Source: Paracoccus seriniphilus (GTDB lineage Bacteria > Pseudomonadota > Alphaproteobacteria > Rhodobacterales > Rhodobacteraceae). Taken from it: DNA of 64,000 bases. Position 1 is the stretch's first letter, and each line of letters opens with the position of its first letter. Under the pieces are notes generated by a model that worked only from the letters and a program-made list of their open reading frames with translations, searched no databases and had not been told where the DNA came from. Of this stretch, positions 24,905-33,161 are shown piece by piece. Position numbers and translations under genes: made by a program. The stretch spans positions 248,001-312,000 of the forward strand of contig NZ_CP067131.1 of assembly GCF_028553745.1 (NCBI RefSeq), given 5' to 3'.

Positions 24905-26284
24905 TCAGCCGATCACGCGGGTCAGCGCCGTGTCGATGGCCGCGGTGATCCGGTCGATGTCCTCGGCCGTGGCGATCAGCGCGGGCGACAGGCACAGCGT
25001 ATTGTTCATCCCGTGCAGCGAGCGGTTCGTAGCTCCGATGATGACACCCTGACCCATGCAGTCCGCAACAATCGCCTGCACCAGCTTTTCGTCCAGCGGC
25101 TCTTTGCTGTCGCGATCCTTGACCAGCTCCGCACCGCAAAAGAGCCCCTTGCCACGCACATCACCAATGACGCTGTGACGCCCCATCAGTTCGTTCAGAT
25201 TGCCAAGCAGACGCTCACCCATGATCCGGGTGTTCTCGAGCAGGCCCTCATCCTCGATGATGCGCATGTTTTCCAGCGCGGCAACCGGACCGGCGGTGCA
25301 GCCGCCAAATGTCGAGATATCACGGAAATAGCTCATGCCGTCTTCCGGTGCATCCTTGAACATCTCGAAGACGCGCTCGGTGGTTACGGCGCAGGAAATT
25401 GCCGCATAGCCCGAGGCGACGCCCTTGGCCATGGTCACGAAATCGGGCTCGATACCATAGTGCTGATAGCCAAACCATTTTCCGGTGCGCCCCAGACCGC
25501 ATACGACCTCGTCGATATGCAGCAGGATGTCATACTTGCGGCAGATTTCCTGGACACGAGGCCAATAACCTTCGGGCGGGGTGATGACGCCGCCGCCTGC
25601 CGTCACGGGTTCCAGCACAATGGCACCCACGGTATCGGGGCCTTCGCGCAGAATTACCTCTTCGATGGCGTCAGCAGCACGTTCGCCATAATTCTCGACA
25701 TCCCACTGCTTGCGATACTCAAGACAATGGGGAACCATGACGAAACCGTCCGGAAAGGGACCATATTGCTCGGCCCGCTGCGCCTGGCCCGAAGTGGCCA
25801 GCGTCCCGATGGTGGTGCCGTGATAGTCACGGTCGCGATACAGGATCTTGTTTTTCTTGCCGCCGTAATGACGCGCCGAGATCTGGCGCACCATCTTGTA
25901 GACCTTCTCATTGGCCTCGGACCCAGAATTCGCGAAATAGACGCGGCTCAGCCCCGGCATCTTCTCGATCAGCTTTTCGGCAAAGCGCGCACCGGGCACG
26001 CTGCCGGCCGAGCCTGCGAAATAGTTCAACCGCACCAGTTGATCGCGAACGGCATCCGCAATGCTTTCCCGTCCATAGCCGACATTGACGGTCCAGACGC
26101 CCCCGGACACCGCGTCCAGATATTCCTTGCCCGTCGCATCCCAGACGCGCATGCCCTTGCCTTCGACAAAGACACGGGGATCGGTCGTTTCATAGGGTTT
26201 GTGCTGGCTGAGATGGTGCCATACATGGGCGCGATCAGCCGCGACCACATCCGAGATATCATTTTGCGTCAAATCCAGGGTCAT
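24905..26284 (-). CDS. tpa: Class III aminotransferase, taurine-pyruvate type
   Basis: 459 residues. PLP-binding Lys287 lies in TMAKGVASGY and the pyridine-contacting Asp258 in HIDEV. The N-terminal ADRAHVWHHLSQHKPYE and the following text match, from memory, taurine-pyruvate aminotransferases of Rhodobacteraceae (taurine + pyruvate to sulfoacetaldehyde + alanine). Start chosen at 26284 because GGAGG sits six bases upstream; two earlier in-frame starts lack this. The usual partners (sulfoacetaldehyde acetyltransferase, taurine importer) are absent from this window, so another omega-amino acid substrate is possible. Confidence 0.75.
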   Translation of the reverse strand: MTLDLTQNDISDVVAADRAHVWHHLSQHKPYETTDPRVFVEGKGMRVWDATGKEYLDAVSGGVWTVNVGYGRESIADAVRDQLVRLNYFAGSAGSVPGARFAEKLIEKMPGLSRVYFANSGSEANEKVYKMVRQISARHYGGKKNKILYRDRDYHGTTIGTLATSGQAQRAEQYGPFPDGFVMVPHCLEYRKQWDVENYGERAADAIEEVILREGPDTVGAIVLEPVTAGGGVITPPEGYWPRVQEICRKYDILLHIDEVVCGLGRTGKWFGYQHYGIEPDFVTMAKGVASGYAAISCAVTTERVFEMFKDAPEDGMSYFRDISTFGGCTAGPVAALENMRIIEDEGLLENTRIMGERLLGNLNELMGRHSVIGDVRGKGLFCGAELVKDRDSKEPLDEKLVQAIVADCMGQGVIIGATNRSLHGMNNTLCLSPALIATAEDIDRITAAIDTALTRVIG

Positions 26285-26426
26285 CGTCGCCTCCGTCACC
26301 ATATTGCCTGATTCTGCGGACACATTAGGCGCATCCAAGGCCCTTGGACAATCACCTCACGACGGGATAATCACGCCCCGGGCGGATGTTATGGCCCGGA
26401 GCATGGAAAACCGTTCATCCGTAACG

Positions 26427-27062
26427 CTAGTCGATCACGACCGGGCCCCTGGGGCTGTCCAGTTCGAATGCAATGGCGGGATCACCCGTCTGAACACGGG
26501 CCAGATGATCGACGCCCAGGGCCGCCAGAGTCTCGGTCAGGCGCTCGGGTTGGGGATGGGTCAGGACGATCGATGTCAGCCGCACGCCCAGATCCTGCTG
26601 CCCTTCCGAGGGATGCGGACCCGGCGACCATTCGATGAAGGCAGGCAGCAGCCCGCCCTCGGGCAGATGCCCGTCCCGCGGCACGGTGAGACGCCATGTG
26701 CGCCCGCCACGGCTGAGTTCCAGAACTTCGCCCAGATCAACCGGGCTGGCTGCCACCACCGCGTCCAGATCATCGGTGCCCACCACCCAGCACAGGGCGC
26801 GGGGACGTTCTGCCAAGCGCTGTTGCGTTTCGGCCTCATCCATCGAGAACCAGCGCACCCGGCCTGGCGCGGGCGCATCGGGATCGATGGACAGGATTTC
26901 CAGAAAGGTCCTGTTGCCCGATTGCATGACACAGTTATGGGTGCTCATGGCATCATGCTTGCCGCCGCGCGGCACCGTCACGCCCAACAACTTCTGCAGA
27001 GCCTCTTCTCCCTGCTCAAGGCTGTCGGCGCCAATGACAAAGTGATCAATTACGTTTTTCAT
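26427..27062 (-). CDS. VOC-superfamily (glyoxalase-like) protein
   Basis: 211 residues from an ATG with GAGGACG upstream. The opening KNVIDHFVIGADSLE and the repeated beta-alpha-beta pattern are those of glyoxalase-like domains; the His of DHFV is a plausible metal ligand. The C-terminal part includes LTSIVLTHPQPE, a second VOC half. No specific reaction can be assigned. It is 11 bases after the cystathionine beta-lyase-like gene, which suggests a common transcript; a 142-bp gap separates it from the aminotransferase gene. Confidence 0.7.
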   Translation of the reverse strand: MKNVIDHFVIGADSLEQGEEALQKLLGVTVPRGGKHDAMSTHNCVMQSGNRTFLEILSIDPDAPAPGRVRWFSMDEAETQQRLAERPRALCWVVGTDDLDAVVAASPVDLGEVLELSRGGRTWRLTVPRDGHLPEGGLLPAFIEWSPGPHPSEGQQDLGVRLTSIVLTHPQPERLTETLAALGVDHLARVQTGDPAIAFELDSPRGPVVID

Positions 27063-27073
27063 TCTTTTCGTCC

Positions 27074-28237
27074 TCAGTCCAAAAGGGGCAAAGCGCGGGC
27101 CAGATCGGCACACAGGCTGTCAGGATTTTCGAAACCTATATTGAAGCGGATCAGATGTCCTTCCTCTTGCCAGCGTGTCGCGGTACGCAGCGGCTGGACG
27201 GGCAGGACAAGGCTTTCAAAGCCGCCCCAGCTGACGCCGATGCCGAACATCTCCAGCCCGTCAACAAAGGCGTGCAGCTTCTCGGTCGAGGTCTTGCGCG
27301 TCACAACGCCAAACAGACCGGCCGCGCCAGTGAAATCGCGTTTCCAGAATTCATGGCCGGGGCATTGCGGCAGGGCCGGATGCAGCACACGGGTGATCTG
27401 GGGTTGCCCGGCCAGCCAGGTGGCCAGCTTCAGGCCTGCGGCCTCGGCTGCCTTCATGCGCATTTCCAGCGTGCGCAGGCCACGCAGCGACAGGAAGACA
27501 TCCTGCGCGCCTGCCTTGTCTCCGAAGGCCAGCGCCATCTTTCGCATCTGCGGATAGGTCGCCTCGTTGCAGACAATGAACCCGATCATGCTGTCGGCAT
27601 GGCCACCAATGTATTTCGACCCCGAATGGACGACCACATCCGCGCCCAGGCGCAACGGCTGGCAAAAGACCGGCGTGGCCCATGTGCCATCGATGATCGA
27701 CAAGGCGCCATGGCGTCGGGCAGCGGCAGAAATGGCCGGGATATCGGGAACTTCGAATGTACCGGAACCGGGGGCCTCGAACATCACGGCGGCGGTATTG
27801 GGGCGCAGGCAGGGGGTGATGTCCTGCATCGGATCGAAATAGGAGATCTCGACACCATAGCGCGCCAGAACCGTGTCACAAAATCCGCGTGTCGGCGCAT
27901 AGACGTTGTCCGCGACCAGCAGGTGATCACCCGCCTTTGCAGCCCCCATGAGGGCCAGAGTAACCGCCGTCAGACCGGCCGATACGCTGATGCAACCCGC
28001 TCCGCCCTCCAACGTCGCAATCGCATGTTCCAGTTCGAAACTGGCCGGGTTGCCATAGCGACCGTAATACAGGGTGCCGGGTTCATGGCGCGCCTCGCGG
28101 GCGGCCTCGAATTCCGACAGGCTGTTGAACAGCATTGTCGAGCCCTGCGAGATCGGCAGATTGACCGGGCGCCCGTTTTCGTCCGGCCCCCGCCCCAAAT
28201 GCACCAGCGCATCAGAAATGGAAGAAACTTCAGCCAT
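27074..28237 (-). CDS. Cystathionine beta-lyase-like PLP enzyme
   Basis: 387 residues of the Cys/Met-metabolism PLP family. The PLP lysine is Lys208 in HSGSKYIGGH. YYGRYGNPA near residue 58 binds PLP from the neighbouring subunit, and SAGLTAVTLAL is the usual cofactor-phosphate region. Cystathionine beta-lyase releases homocysteine, pyruvate and ammonia, but relatives act on other C-S substrates. With the VOC gene it forms a pair read away from an IclR regulator, so it could be part of an inducible sulfur-amino-acid route instead of basal methionine synthesis (inference). Confidence 0.82.
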   Translation of the reverse strand: MAEVSSISDALVHLGRGPDENGRPVNLPISQGSTMLFNSLSEFEAAREARHEPGTLYYGRYGNPASFELEHAIATLEGGAGCISVSAGLTAVTLALMGAAKAGDHLLVADNVYAPTRGFCDTVLARYGVEISYFDPMQDITPCLRPNTAAVMFEAPGSGTFEVPDIPAISAAARRHGALSIIDGTWATPVFCQPLRLGADVVVHSGSKYIGGHADSMIGFIVCNEATYPQMRKMALAFGDKAGAQDVFLSLRGLRTLEMRMKAAEAAGLKLATWLAGQPQITRVLHPALPQCPGHEFWKRDFTGAAGLFGVVTRKTSTEKLHAFVDGLEMFGIGVSWGGFESLVLPVQPLRTATRWQEEGHLIRFNIGFENPDSLCADLARALPLLD

Positions 28238-28422
28238 GGCCCCACTTTCCAGATGAATATCACGGGAACAGTGGCGAATTGCCCTTTTCGTGTCAATATA
28301 TGTGATATATGTTTCTTATACCGGCACATATTCCCTTTTGACATGCGCCCGCCGGAATGATTGCCCCCTTACAGGCCGCATGTCCTGCAATCACATTCAC
28401 TTCTTGGGAAAACTGGGGGATT
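28238..28422. promoter_or_regulatory. Divergent promoter region of the lyase gene and iclR-type gene
   Basis: 185 bp. A markedly AT-rich patch contains two direct copies of ATATATG at 28296-28302 and 28305-28311, nine bases apart, in the middle of the divergent region. They may be part of the IclR binding site or the promoter -10 region. No other gene fits here. Confidence 0.35.
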
Positions 28423-29247
28423 ATGATGGACAAACACAACATGGAAGACAGGAGCACGCGGTTGGACCAGAAGGACGCGACCCCAGAGCCGAAAAAGGCA
28501 CCGAAAGTGGACAGCACCCTGGCAAAGGGCCTGCAGATACTGGAGACGCTGGCGCAGTCGAACGGCCCGCGTGGCGTGTCAGAACTGTCACGCGAGTTGG
28601 AACTGACCAAGTCGAATGTCTTCCGGCTACTGCAGACCCTGTCCACTTTGGGATATGCCCGCCCGACCGAGGACAAGCGCTATACGGCAACGCTGAAGAC
28701 ATGGCAGGTCGGGCGCGCGGTCGTCGAACATTTCAACCTGCGCGAACTCTGCGCCCCCGCGCTGCAGATGCTGGCGAACAAGACGGGTGAAACGGTCTAT
28801 CTCGCCGTACCCGAGGGACTGAATGTGATCTATATCGACAAGATCGAGTCGACCCAGCCCATTCGATCATGGAACCCGATCTCCGGTTCTGCGCCGATCC
28901 ATTGCGTCGGCACCGGCAAGGCGATTCTGGCGGCAAACTACAGCAGGATGCGGGATCTTCTGATCGGCAATCTGAGCAAATACACCGAACGCAGCATCAC
29001 CTCGATCAAGGCCATGGATGATGAAATCATCCGTATCCGCGCCAAGGGTTTCGCCATCGATACGGGCGAATTCCGTGATCAGATCCGCAGTTATGGCGCG
29101 GCGATCTGCATGCCCGACGGCGCAGCCATCGGGGCCCTGGGCGTCTCCGTCCCCGAGATCAACCTCAAGGACGGCGATGAAGACATGATCTGCCAGCTTG
29201 TCAGGCTGGCAGCGGAATCAGTGTCGCAACGGCTCAGCCGCAGCTGA
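28423..29247 (+). CDS. IclR-family transcriptional regulator
   Basis: 274 residues. A charged 30-residue N-terminus precedes the winged helix (about 32-95), with LSRELELTKSNVFRLLQTL as the DNA-reading segment. The IclR effector domain follows, including HCVGTGKAILA and the C-terminal GAAICMPDGAAIGALGVSVP. The ATG at 28423 follows GGGGGA. It diverges from the lyase/VOC genes and is convergent with a rhodanese gene six bases away. It may control either flanking set. Confidence 0.88.
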   Translation: MMDKHNMEDRSTRLDQKDATPEPKKAPKVDSTLAKGLQILETLAQSNGPRGVSELSRELELTKSNVFRLLQTLSTLGYARPTEDKRYTATLKTWQVGRAVVEHFNLRELCAPALQMLANKTGETVYLAVPEGLNVIYIDKIESTQPIRSWNPISGSAPIHCVGTGKAILAANYSRMRDLLIGNLSKYTERSITSIKAMDDEIIRIRAKGFAIDTGEFRDQIRSYGAAICMPDGAAIGALGVSVPEINLKDGDEDMICQLVRLAAESVSQRLSRS

Positions 29248-29253
29248 CCCCGA

Positions 29254-29655
29254 TCACGACTTGGGGGCGGGATATTCGACTGGCCCGCCCTGTTTCTCCC
29301 AGGTCGAAAATCCCTCTTTCAGATGGGCGGCCTGAAAGCCCATGTCCTGCAGCAGGGCGACCGACAGTGCCGAGCGCCAGCCGCTGGCACAGTGGAAGAC
29401 GAATTTCTTGTCCTCTGCAAAGATCTCCTTGAAATACGGGCTTTCGGGATCCACCCAGAATTCCAGCATTCCGCGCGGGCAATGAAAGCTGCCCGGAATA
29501 AAGCCCGAGCGCTGCCGTTCCCTGACATCGCGCAGATCCACGATCACGACCTCGGGGTCATCGACCATCTTGATCGCATCCCGGGTTTCCACCTCTTCGA
29601 TGCGCGCGCGCGCTTGTTCGACCATCTTCTTGACCGATGTGTTCAGGCTGGGCAT
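29254..29655 (-). CDS. Single-domain rhodanese-like protein
   Basis: 133 residues, one rhodanese domain. The catalytic Cys89 is in HCASGWRS, a six-residue active-site loop typical of sulfurtransferases acting on thiosulfate or persulfides. VVIVDLRDVRERQRSGFIPG is the conserved CH2A-type region. No signal peptide is seen, so it is cytoplasmic. GGAGG precedes the ATG at 29655. It lies among several sulfur-related genes (lyase, taurine-type aminotransferase), though a shared pathway is not proved. Confidence 0.85.
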   Translation of the reverse strand: MPSLNTSVKKMVEQARARIEEVETRDAIKMVDDPEVVIVDLRDVRERQRSGFIPGSFHCPRGMLEFWVDPESPYFKEIFAEDKKFVFHCASGWRSALSVALLQDMGFQAAHLKEGFSTWEKQGGPVEYPAPKS

Positions 29656-29789
29656 GTGGCCTCCTAGTGTTTCAGCATATAGAACGACTATAATGTATGT
29701 TGACACAGTCGTTGCGCTGTATCAAGCTTTGTCCATAACGCCGGAGCAAAAGCGAACAACCGGCCCCAATGACCAACCAGGAGAGAGCC
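29656..29789. promoter_or_regulatory. Divergent promoter region of the rhodanese and FAD oxidoreductase genes with inverted repeat
   Basis: 134 bp. A perfect 7-bp inverted repeat, AACGACT at 29683-29689 and AGTCGTT at 29707-29713, has centres 24 bases apart and encloses an AT-rich TATAATGTATG stretch. It is a plausible regulator-binding dyad controlling one or both genes. Confidence 0.4.
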
Positions 29790-31061
29790 ATGCCCGCGAA
29801 CAAGCCTATATCCTTGTGGGACATGTCAGCAGCCGAACGACCCCATGAATGCCCGATGGACGGCGATTCGACCTGCGATGTCGCCATCGTCGGTGGAGGT
29901 TTCACGGGCCTGTCGACGGCATTGCACGCCGCCAATCTGGGATTGGATTGTCACGTTCTGGAAGCCAGGCACATCGGTTATGGCGGCTCGGGTCGCAATG
30001 TCGGACTGGTCAATGCGGGCGTCTGGCTGCCCCCGCAGGATGTCGAGAAAAACCTCGGCAAAGAAGCCGGATCACGGTTGGTCCAGCGGTTGGGTGAATT
30101 GCCTGATTACGTCTTCTCGTTGATCGAGAAATACCAGATCCGCTGCGAAGCAACGCGCAGCGGCACGATTCACGCCGCTCATTCGCCCAGGGGCTTCCAG
30201 GACCTGCAGCGTCGTGCCGAAGGCTGGCACCGGCGCGGAGTCGATGTCGAACTTCTGGATGCGGCGGAAACCGCGAAGAAGACCGGCACGACCAGGTTTT
30301 TCGGCGGCCTTCTGGACCGCCGCGCCGGGACGATCAACCCGATGGGATATGCGCGCGGCCTTGCACGGGCGGCGACATCCGCAGGTGCCAGGATTTCGAC
30401 CGGAGTCACAGTGACAAAGATCACCAGGGCGGGCGACCGCTGGCAGCTTCGCACCGCGCGCGGCACCGTCAGCGCGAAATACGTGGTCCTGGGCACCAAT
30501 GCCTATTCGGACGATCTGTGGCCCGGCCTGCGTCAGAGTTTTACCAAGATCCATTTCTTCCAGCTGTCGACGGAACCTCTCGGAAAGAGAGGCGAACATA
30601 TCCTGCCCGAACGGCAGGGCCTGTGGGATACCAACCAGATCATGTTCTCATTGCGCCGGGATGAGTTCGGTCGGCTGATCATCGGCTCCATGGGGTCGGT
30701 GCTTGGCGGCAGGAAGGGCCTGTCACGGCGATGGGCACAGGCCAATCTGAAGCGACTGTTCCCCGAATTGGGCAAGGTCGAATTCGACAATGCCTGGCAT
30801 GGACAGATCGCCATGACCCCCGACCATCTGTTCCGCATTCATCGGCTGGCCGAAGGGGTATTCACACCCATCGGTTATAACGGGCGGGGCATCACCACCG
30901 GCACCATGTTCGGCAAGGCGCTGGCCGAACTGATGACGGGCGCAACGGAAGACACTCTGCCGATTCCGGTGACCGGGCTCAAACCGGCCGCCAACCGCAC
31001 GCTGAAGGCTGGCATCTATGAAACCGCCTTCACGATGAACCAACTGATGAAAAGTTTCTGA
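29790..31061 (+). CDS. FAD-dependent amine oxidoreductase (DAO family, PuuB/OrdL-like)
   Basis: 423 residues. The FAD-binding loop GGGFTG (35-40) begins a DAO-type fold. RHIGYGGSGRNVGLVNAG is the second conserved region and resembles gamma-glutamylputrescine oxidase and related amine oxidases. A C-terminal GYNGRGITTGTMFGKALAEL closes the FAD site. The ATG at 29790 follows GGAGAG; an upstream ATG at 29769 lacks a ribosome site. It is the first gene of a tightly packed five-gene operon with hydantoinase-like subunits, an SDR and an acyl-CoA ligase. Substrate unknown; a secondary amine or amino acid is likely by family. Confidence 0.8.
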   Translation: MPANKPISLWDMSAAERPHECPMDGDSTCDVAIVGGGFTGLSTALHAANLGLDCHVLEARHIGYGGSGRNVGLVNAGVWLPPQDVEKNLGKEAGSRLVQRLGELPDYVFSLIEKYQIRCEATRSGTIHAAHSPRGFQDLQRRAEGWHRRGVDVELLDAAETAKKTGTTRFFGGLLDRRAGTINPMGYARGLARAATSAGARISTGVTVTKITRAGDRWQLRTARGTVSAKYVVLGTNAYSDDLWPGLRQSFTKIHFFQLSTEPLGKRGEHILPERQGLWDTNQIMFSLRRDEFGRLIIGSMGSVLGGRKGLSRRWAQANLKRLFPELGKVEFDNAWHGQIAMTPDHLFRIHRLAEGVFTPIGYNGRGITTGTMFGKALAELMTGATEDTLPIPVTGLKPAANRTLKAGIYETAFTMNQLMKSF

Positions 31062-31073
31062 ACCGAGGCTTGC

Positions 31074-33161
31074 ATGATGAATCCCAATATCCGTGTCGGC
31101 GTTGATATCGGCGGAACATTTACCGATGTCGCGCTACAATATCCGGGCGGCCTTGCGACGGCCAAGGTCCTGACGAATTACAGCAAACCCGAACAGGCCA
31201 TTCTTGATGGCATTCTCAAGGCAGCCGATGCTGCCGGGGTCGGACCTGCCGAGATCGGCCAGGTGATCCATGGCACCACGCTGGTAACCAATTCGCTGAT
31301 CGAAAGGCGGGGGGCCAAGCTGGCCTTCATCACCACCGAGGGCTTTCGCGACGTGGTCGAAATGCGCTCGGAAAACCGCTTCGAGCAATATGACCTGAAC
31401 CTGACGCTGCCCAAGCCGCTGGTGGCACGCAAAGACCGATTTACCATGAAGGAACGCGTGGCGGCGGACGGCTCGGTTCTGCTGGCACTGGAGCGCGCAG
31501 AGATCGAGGCGATGGTGCAGACCATTCTCGACGGCGGTTACGAATCCGTCGCCATCGGCTTCATGCATGCCTATGCCAATCCGGCCCACGAGCAGATGAT
31601 GGCCGAGGCCCTGAAGGCCGCCGCGCCCGATCTGTCGGTCTCGATTTCATCGGTGATTTCACCCCAGATGCGCGAATTCGAGCGGTTCAATACCGTGATC
31701 GCCAATGCCTATGTACAGCCGCAGGTCGCGGATTATCTGGGACGGCTGGTCGCAAGGCTTCGCGATACGGAAATTGCCGCACCGGTCTTCATGATGCATT
31801 CCGGAGGCGGGCTGATCTCGGTCGAGACCGCCAGCGCCGAACCCGTCCGCCTGTTGGAATCCGGCCCTGCCGGAGGTGCCATCTTCGCCGCGGAATTTGC
31901 ACGTGCACATGGGTTGGACAAGGTGCTCAGCTTTGACATGGGCGGCACCACGGCCAAGATCTGCCTGATCGAGGACGGCCGCCCGAAGACCGCGAATACC
32001 TTCGAGGTGGCGCGCACCTATCGCTTCAAGAAGGGCTCGGGGATGCCGGTCTCTACTCCGGTCGTCGAAATGGTCGAGATCGGGGCCGGGGGCGGATCGA
32101 TCGCCTCGATCGACGCCATGGGTCGCATTCAGGTCGGACCGCGCTCCGCGGCATCCGAGCCCGGACCGGCCTGTTATCAGCGCGGCGGCAACGAACCGAC
32201 GGTGACGGATGCCAACCTGACGCTGGGGCGGCTGGATGCCGACAATTTTGCAGGTGGTGCGATTCCACTGTCGCGCGAGTTGGCACTTGCTGCGTTGGAT
32301 GAACAGCTGGCGCGCAAGCTGGACATGCCTGCGGCGGATGCGGCATTCGGCGTGACCGAAATGGTCGATGAAAACATGGCCAATGCCGCCCGTGTCCACA
32401 CGGTCGAAAACGGGCGAGACATCGAACATTTCACCATGATCGCTTTTGGCGGCGGTGCGCCGCTGCATGCCTGCCGTCTGTGTGAAAAACTGGGCATCGA
32501 CAGCCTGATCATCCCGCCCGGCGCGGGTGTGGGCTCGGCCATCGGCTTCCTCAAGGCCCCCTTCAGCTACGAGGCGACGCGCGGGTTGTTTCAGCGATTG
32601 GACGCCTTTGATCCGGCTATGGTCAATGCCGCGCTGACCGAACTGGAGGCCGAGGCTCGCGCATTCGTCAAGGAAGGGGCCGGAGATGCCGAAACAACGA
32701 TCCGCCTGACTGCCTTCATGCGCTATACCGGACAGGGCTGGGAAATCCCCGTGGTGCTGCCCTACACCCCGTTCAATGACGGTGATCAGACCATGCTTTT
32801 GCAGGCCTTCGAGGAAGCCTATCGCAACCTCTTCGGCCGCATCATCGACGATCTGCCGGTCGAGGTCACGAACTGGTCGCTGACCGTCGCCTCGGTCCTG
32901 CCCGACATGGACAAGGCACAACGCTTCCTGACCGGCGCGTCAATGGACAGCGACCGCAGCCGCGAGTTCTTTGACTCGGCCCTGCGCAAGACGGTCACCG
33001 CGCGCGAGGTCGATCGCCAGGCAATCACAGCCGGTGCCGTTGTCGAAGGCCCGGCGGTCATCACGGAAAGCGAAACCTCGACCATCGTGACCTCGGGCTA
33101 TTCGGTGATCGGACAAGGAGATGGCAGCCTGTTGCTGCTGCGGAAAGGGGCAATGAAATGA
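31074..33161 (+). CDS. hyuA: Hydantoinase/oxoprolinase family subunit A (HyuA-like)
   Basis: 695 residues, the usual length. It contains the N-terminal VGVDIGGTFTD (8-18) and a second actin-like ATP-binding segment FDMGGTTAKICLI, as in N-methylhydantoinase, 5-oxoprolinase and acetone carboxylase large subunits. These enzymes use ATP to open cyclic amides or activate ketones. The gene is 12 bases after the FAD oxidoreductase and overlaps hyuB as ATGA. There is no third small subunit, which argues against acetone carboxylase. Confidence 0.88.
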   Translation: MMNPNIRVGVDIGGTFTDVALQYPGGLATAKVLTNYSKPEQAILDGILKAADAAGVGPAEIGQVIHGTTLVTNSLIERRGAKLAFITTEGFRDVVEMRSENRFEQYDLNLTLPKPLVARKDRFTMKERVAADGSVLLALERAEIEAMVQTILDGGYESVAIGFMHAYANPAHEQMMAEALKAAAPDLSVSISSVISPQMREFERFNTVIANAYVQPQVADYLGRLVARLRDTEIAAPVFMMHSGGGLISVETASAEPVRLLESGPAGGAIFAAEFARAHGLDKVLSFDMGGTTAKICLIEDGRPKTANTFEVARTYRFKKGSGMPVSTPVVEMVEIGAGGGSIASIDAMGRIQVGPRSAASEPGPACYQRGGNEPTVTDANLTLGRLDADNFAGGAIPLSRELALAALDEQLARKLDMPAADAAFGVTEMVDENMANAARVHTVENGRDIEHFTMIAFGGGAPLHACRLCEKLGIDSLIIPPGAGVGSAIGFLKAPFSYEATRGLFQRLDAFDPAMVNAALTELEAEARAFVKEGAGDAETTIRLTAFMRYTGQGWEIPVVLPYTPFNDGDQTMLLQAFEEAYRNLFGRIIDDLPVEVTNWSLTVASVLPDMDKAQRFLTGASMDSDRSREFFDSALRKTVTAREVDRQAITAGAVVEGPAVITESETSTIVTSGYSVIGQGDGSLLLLRKGAMK

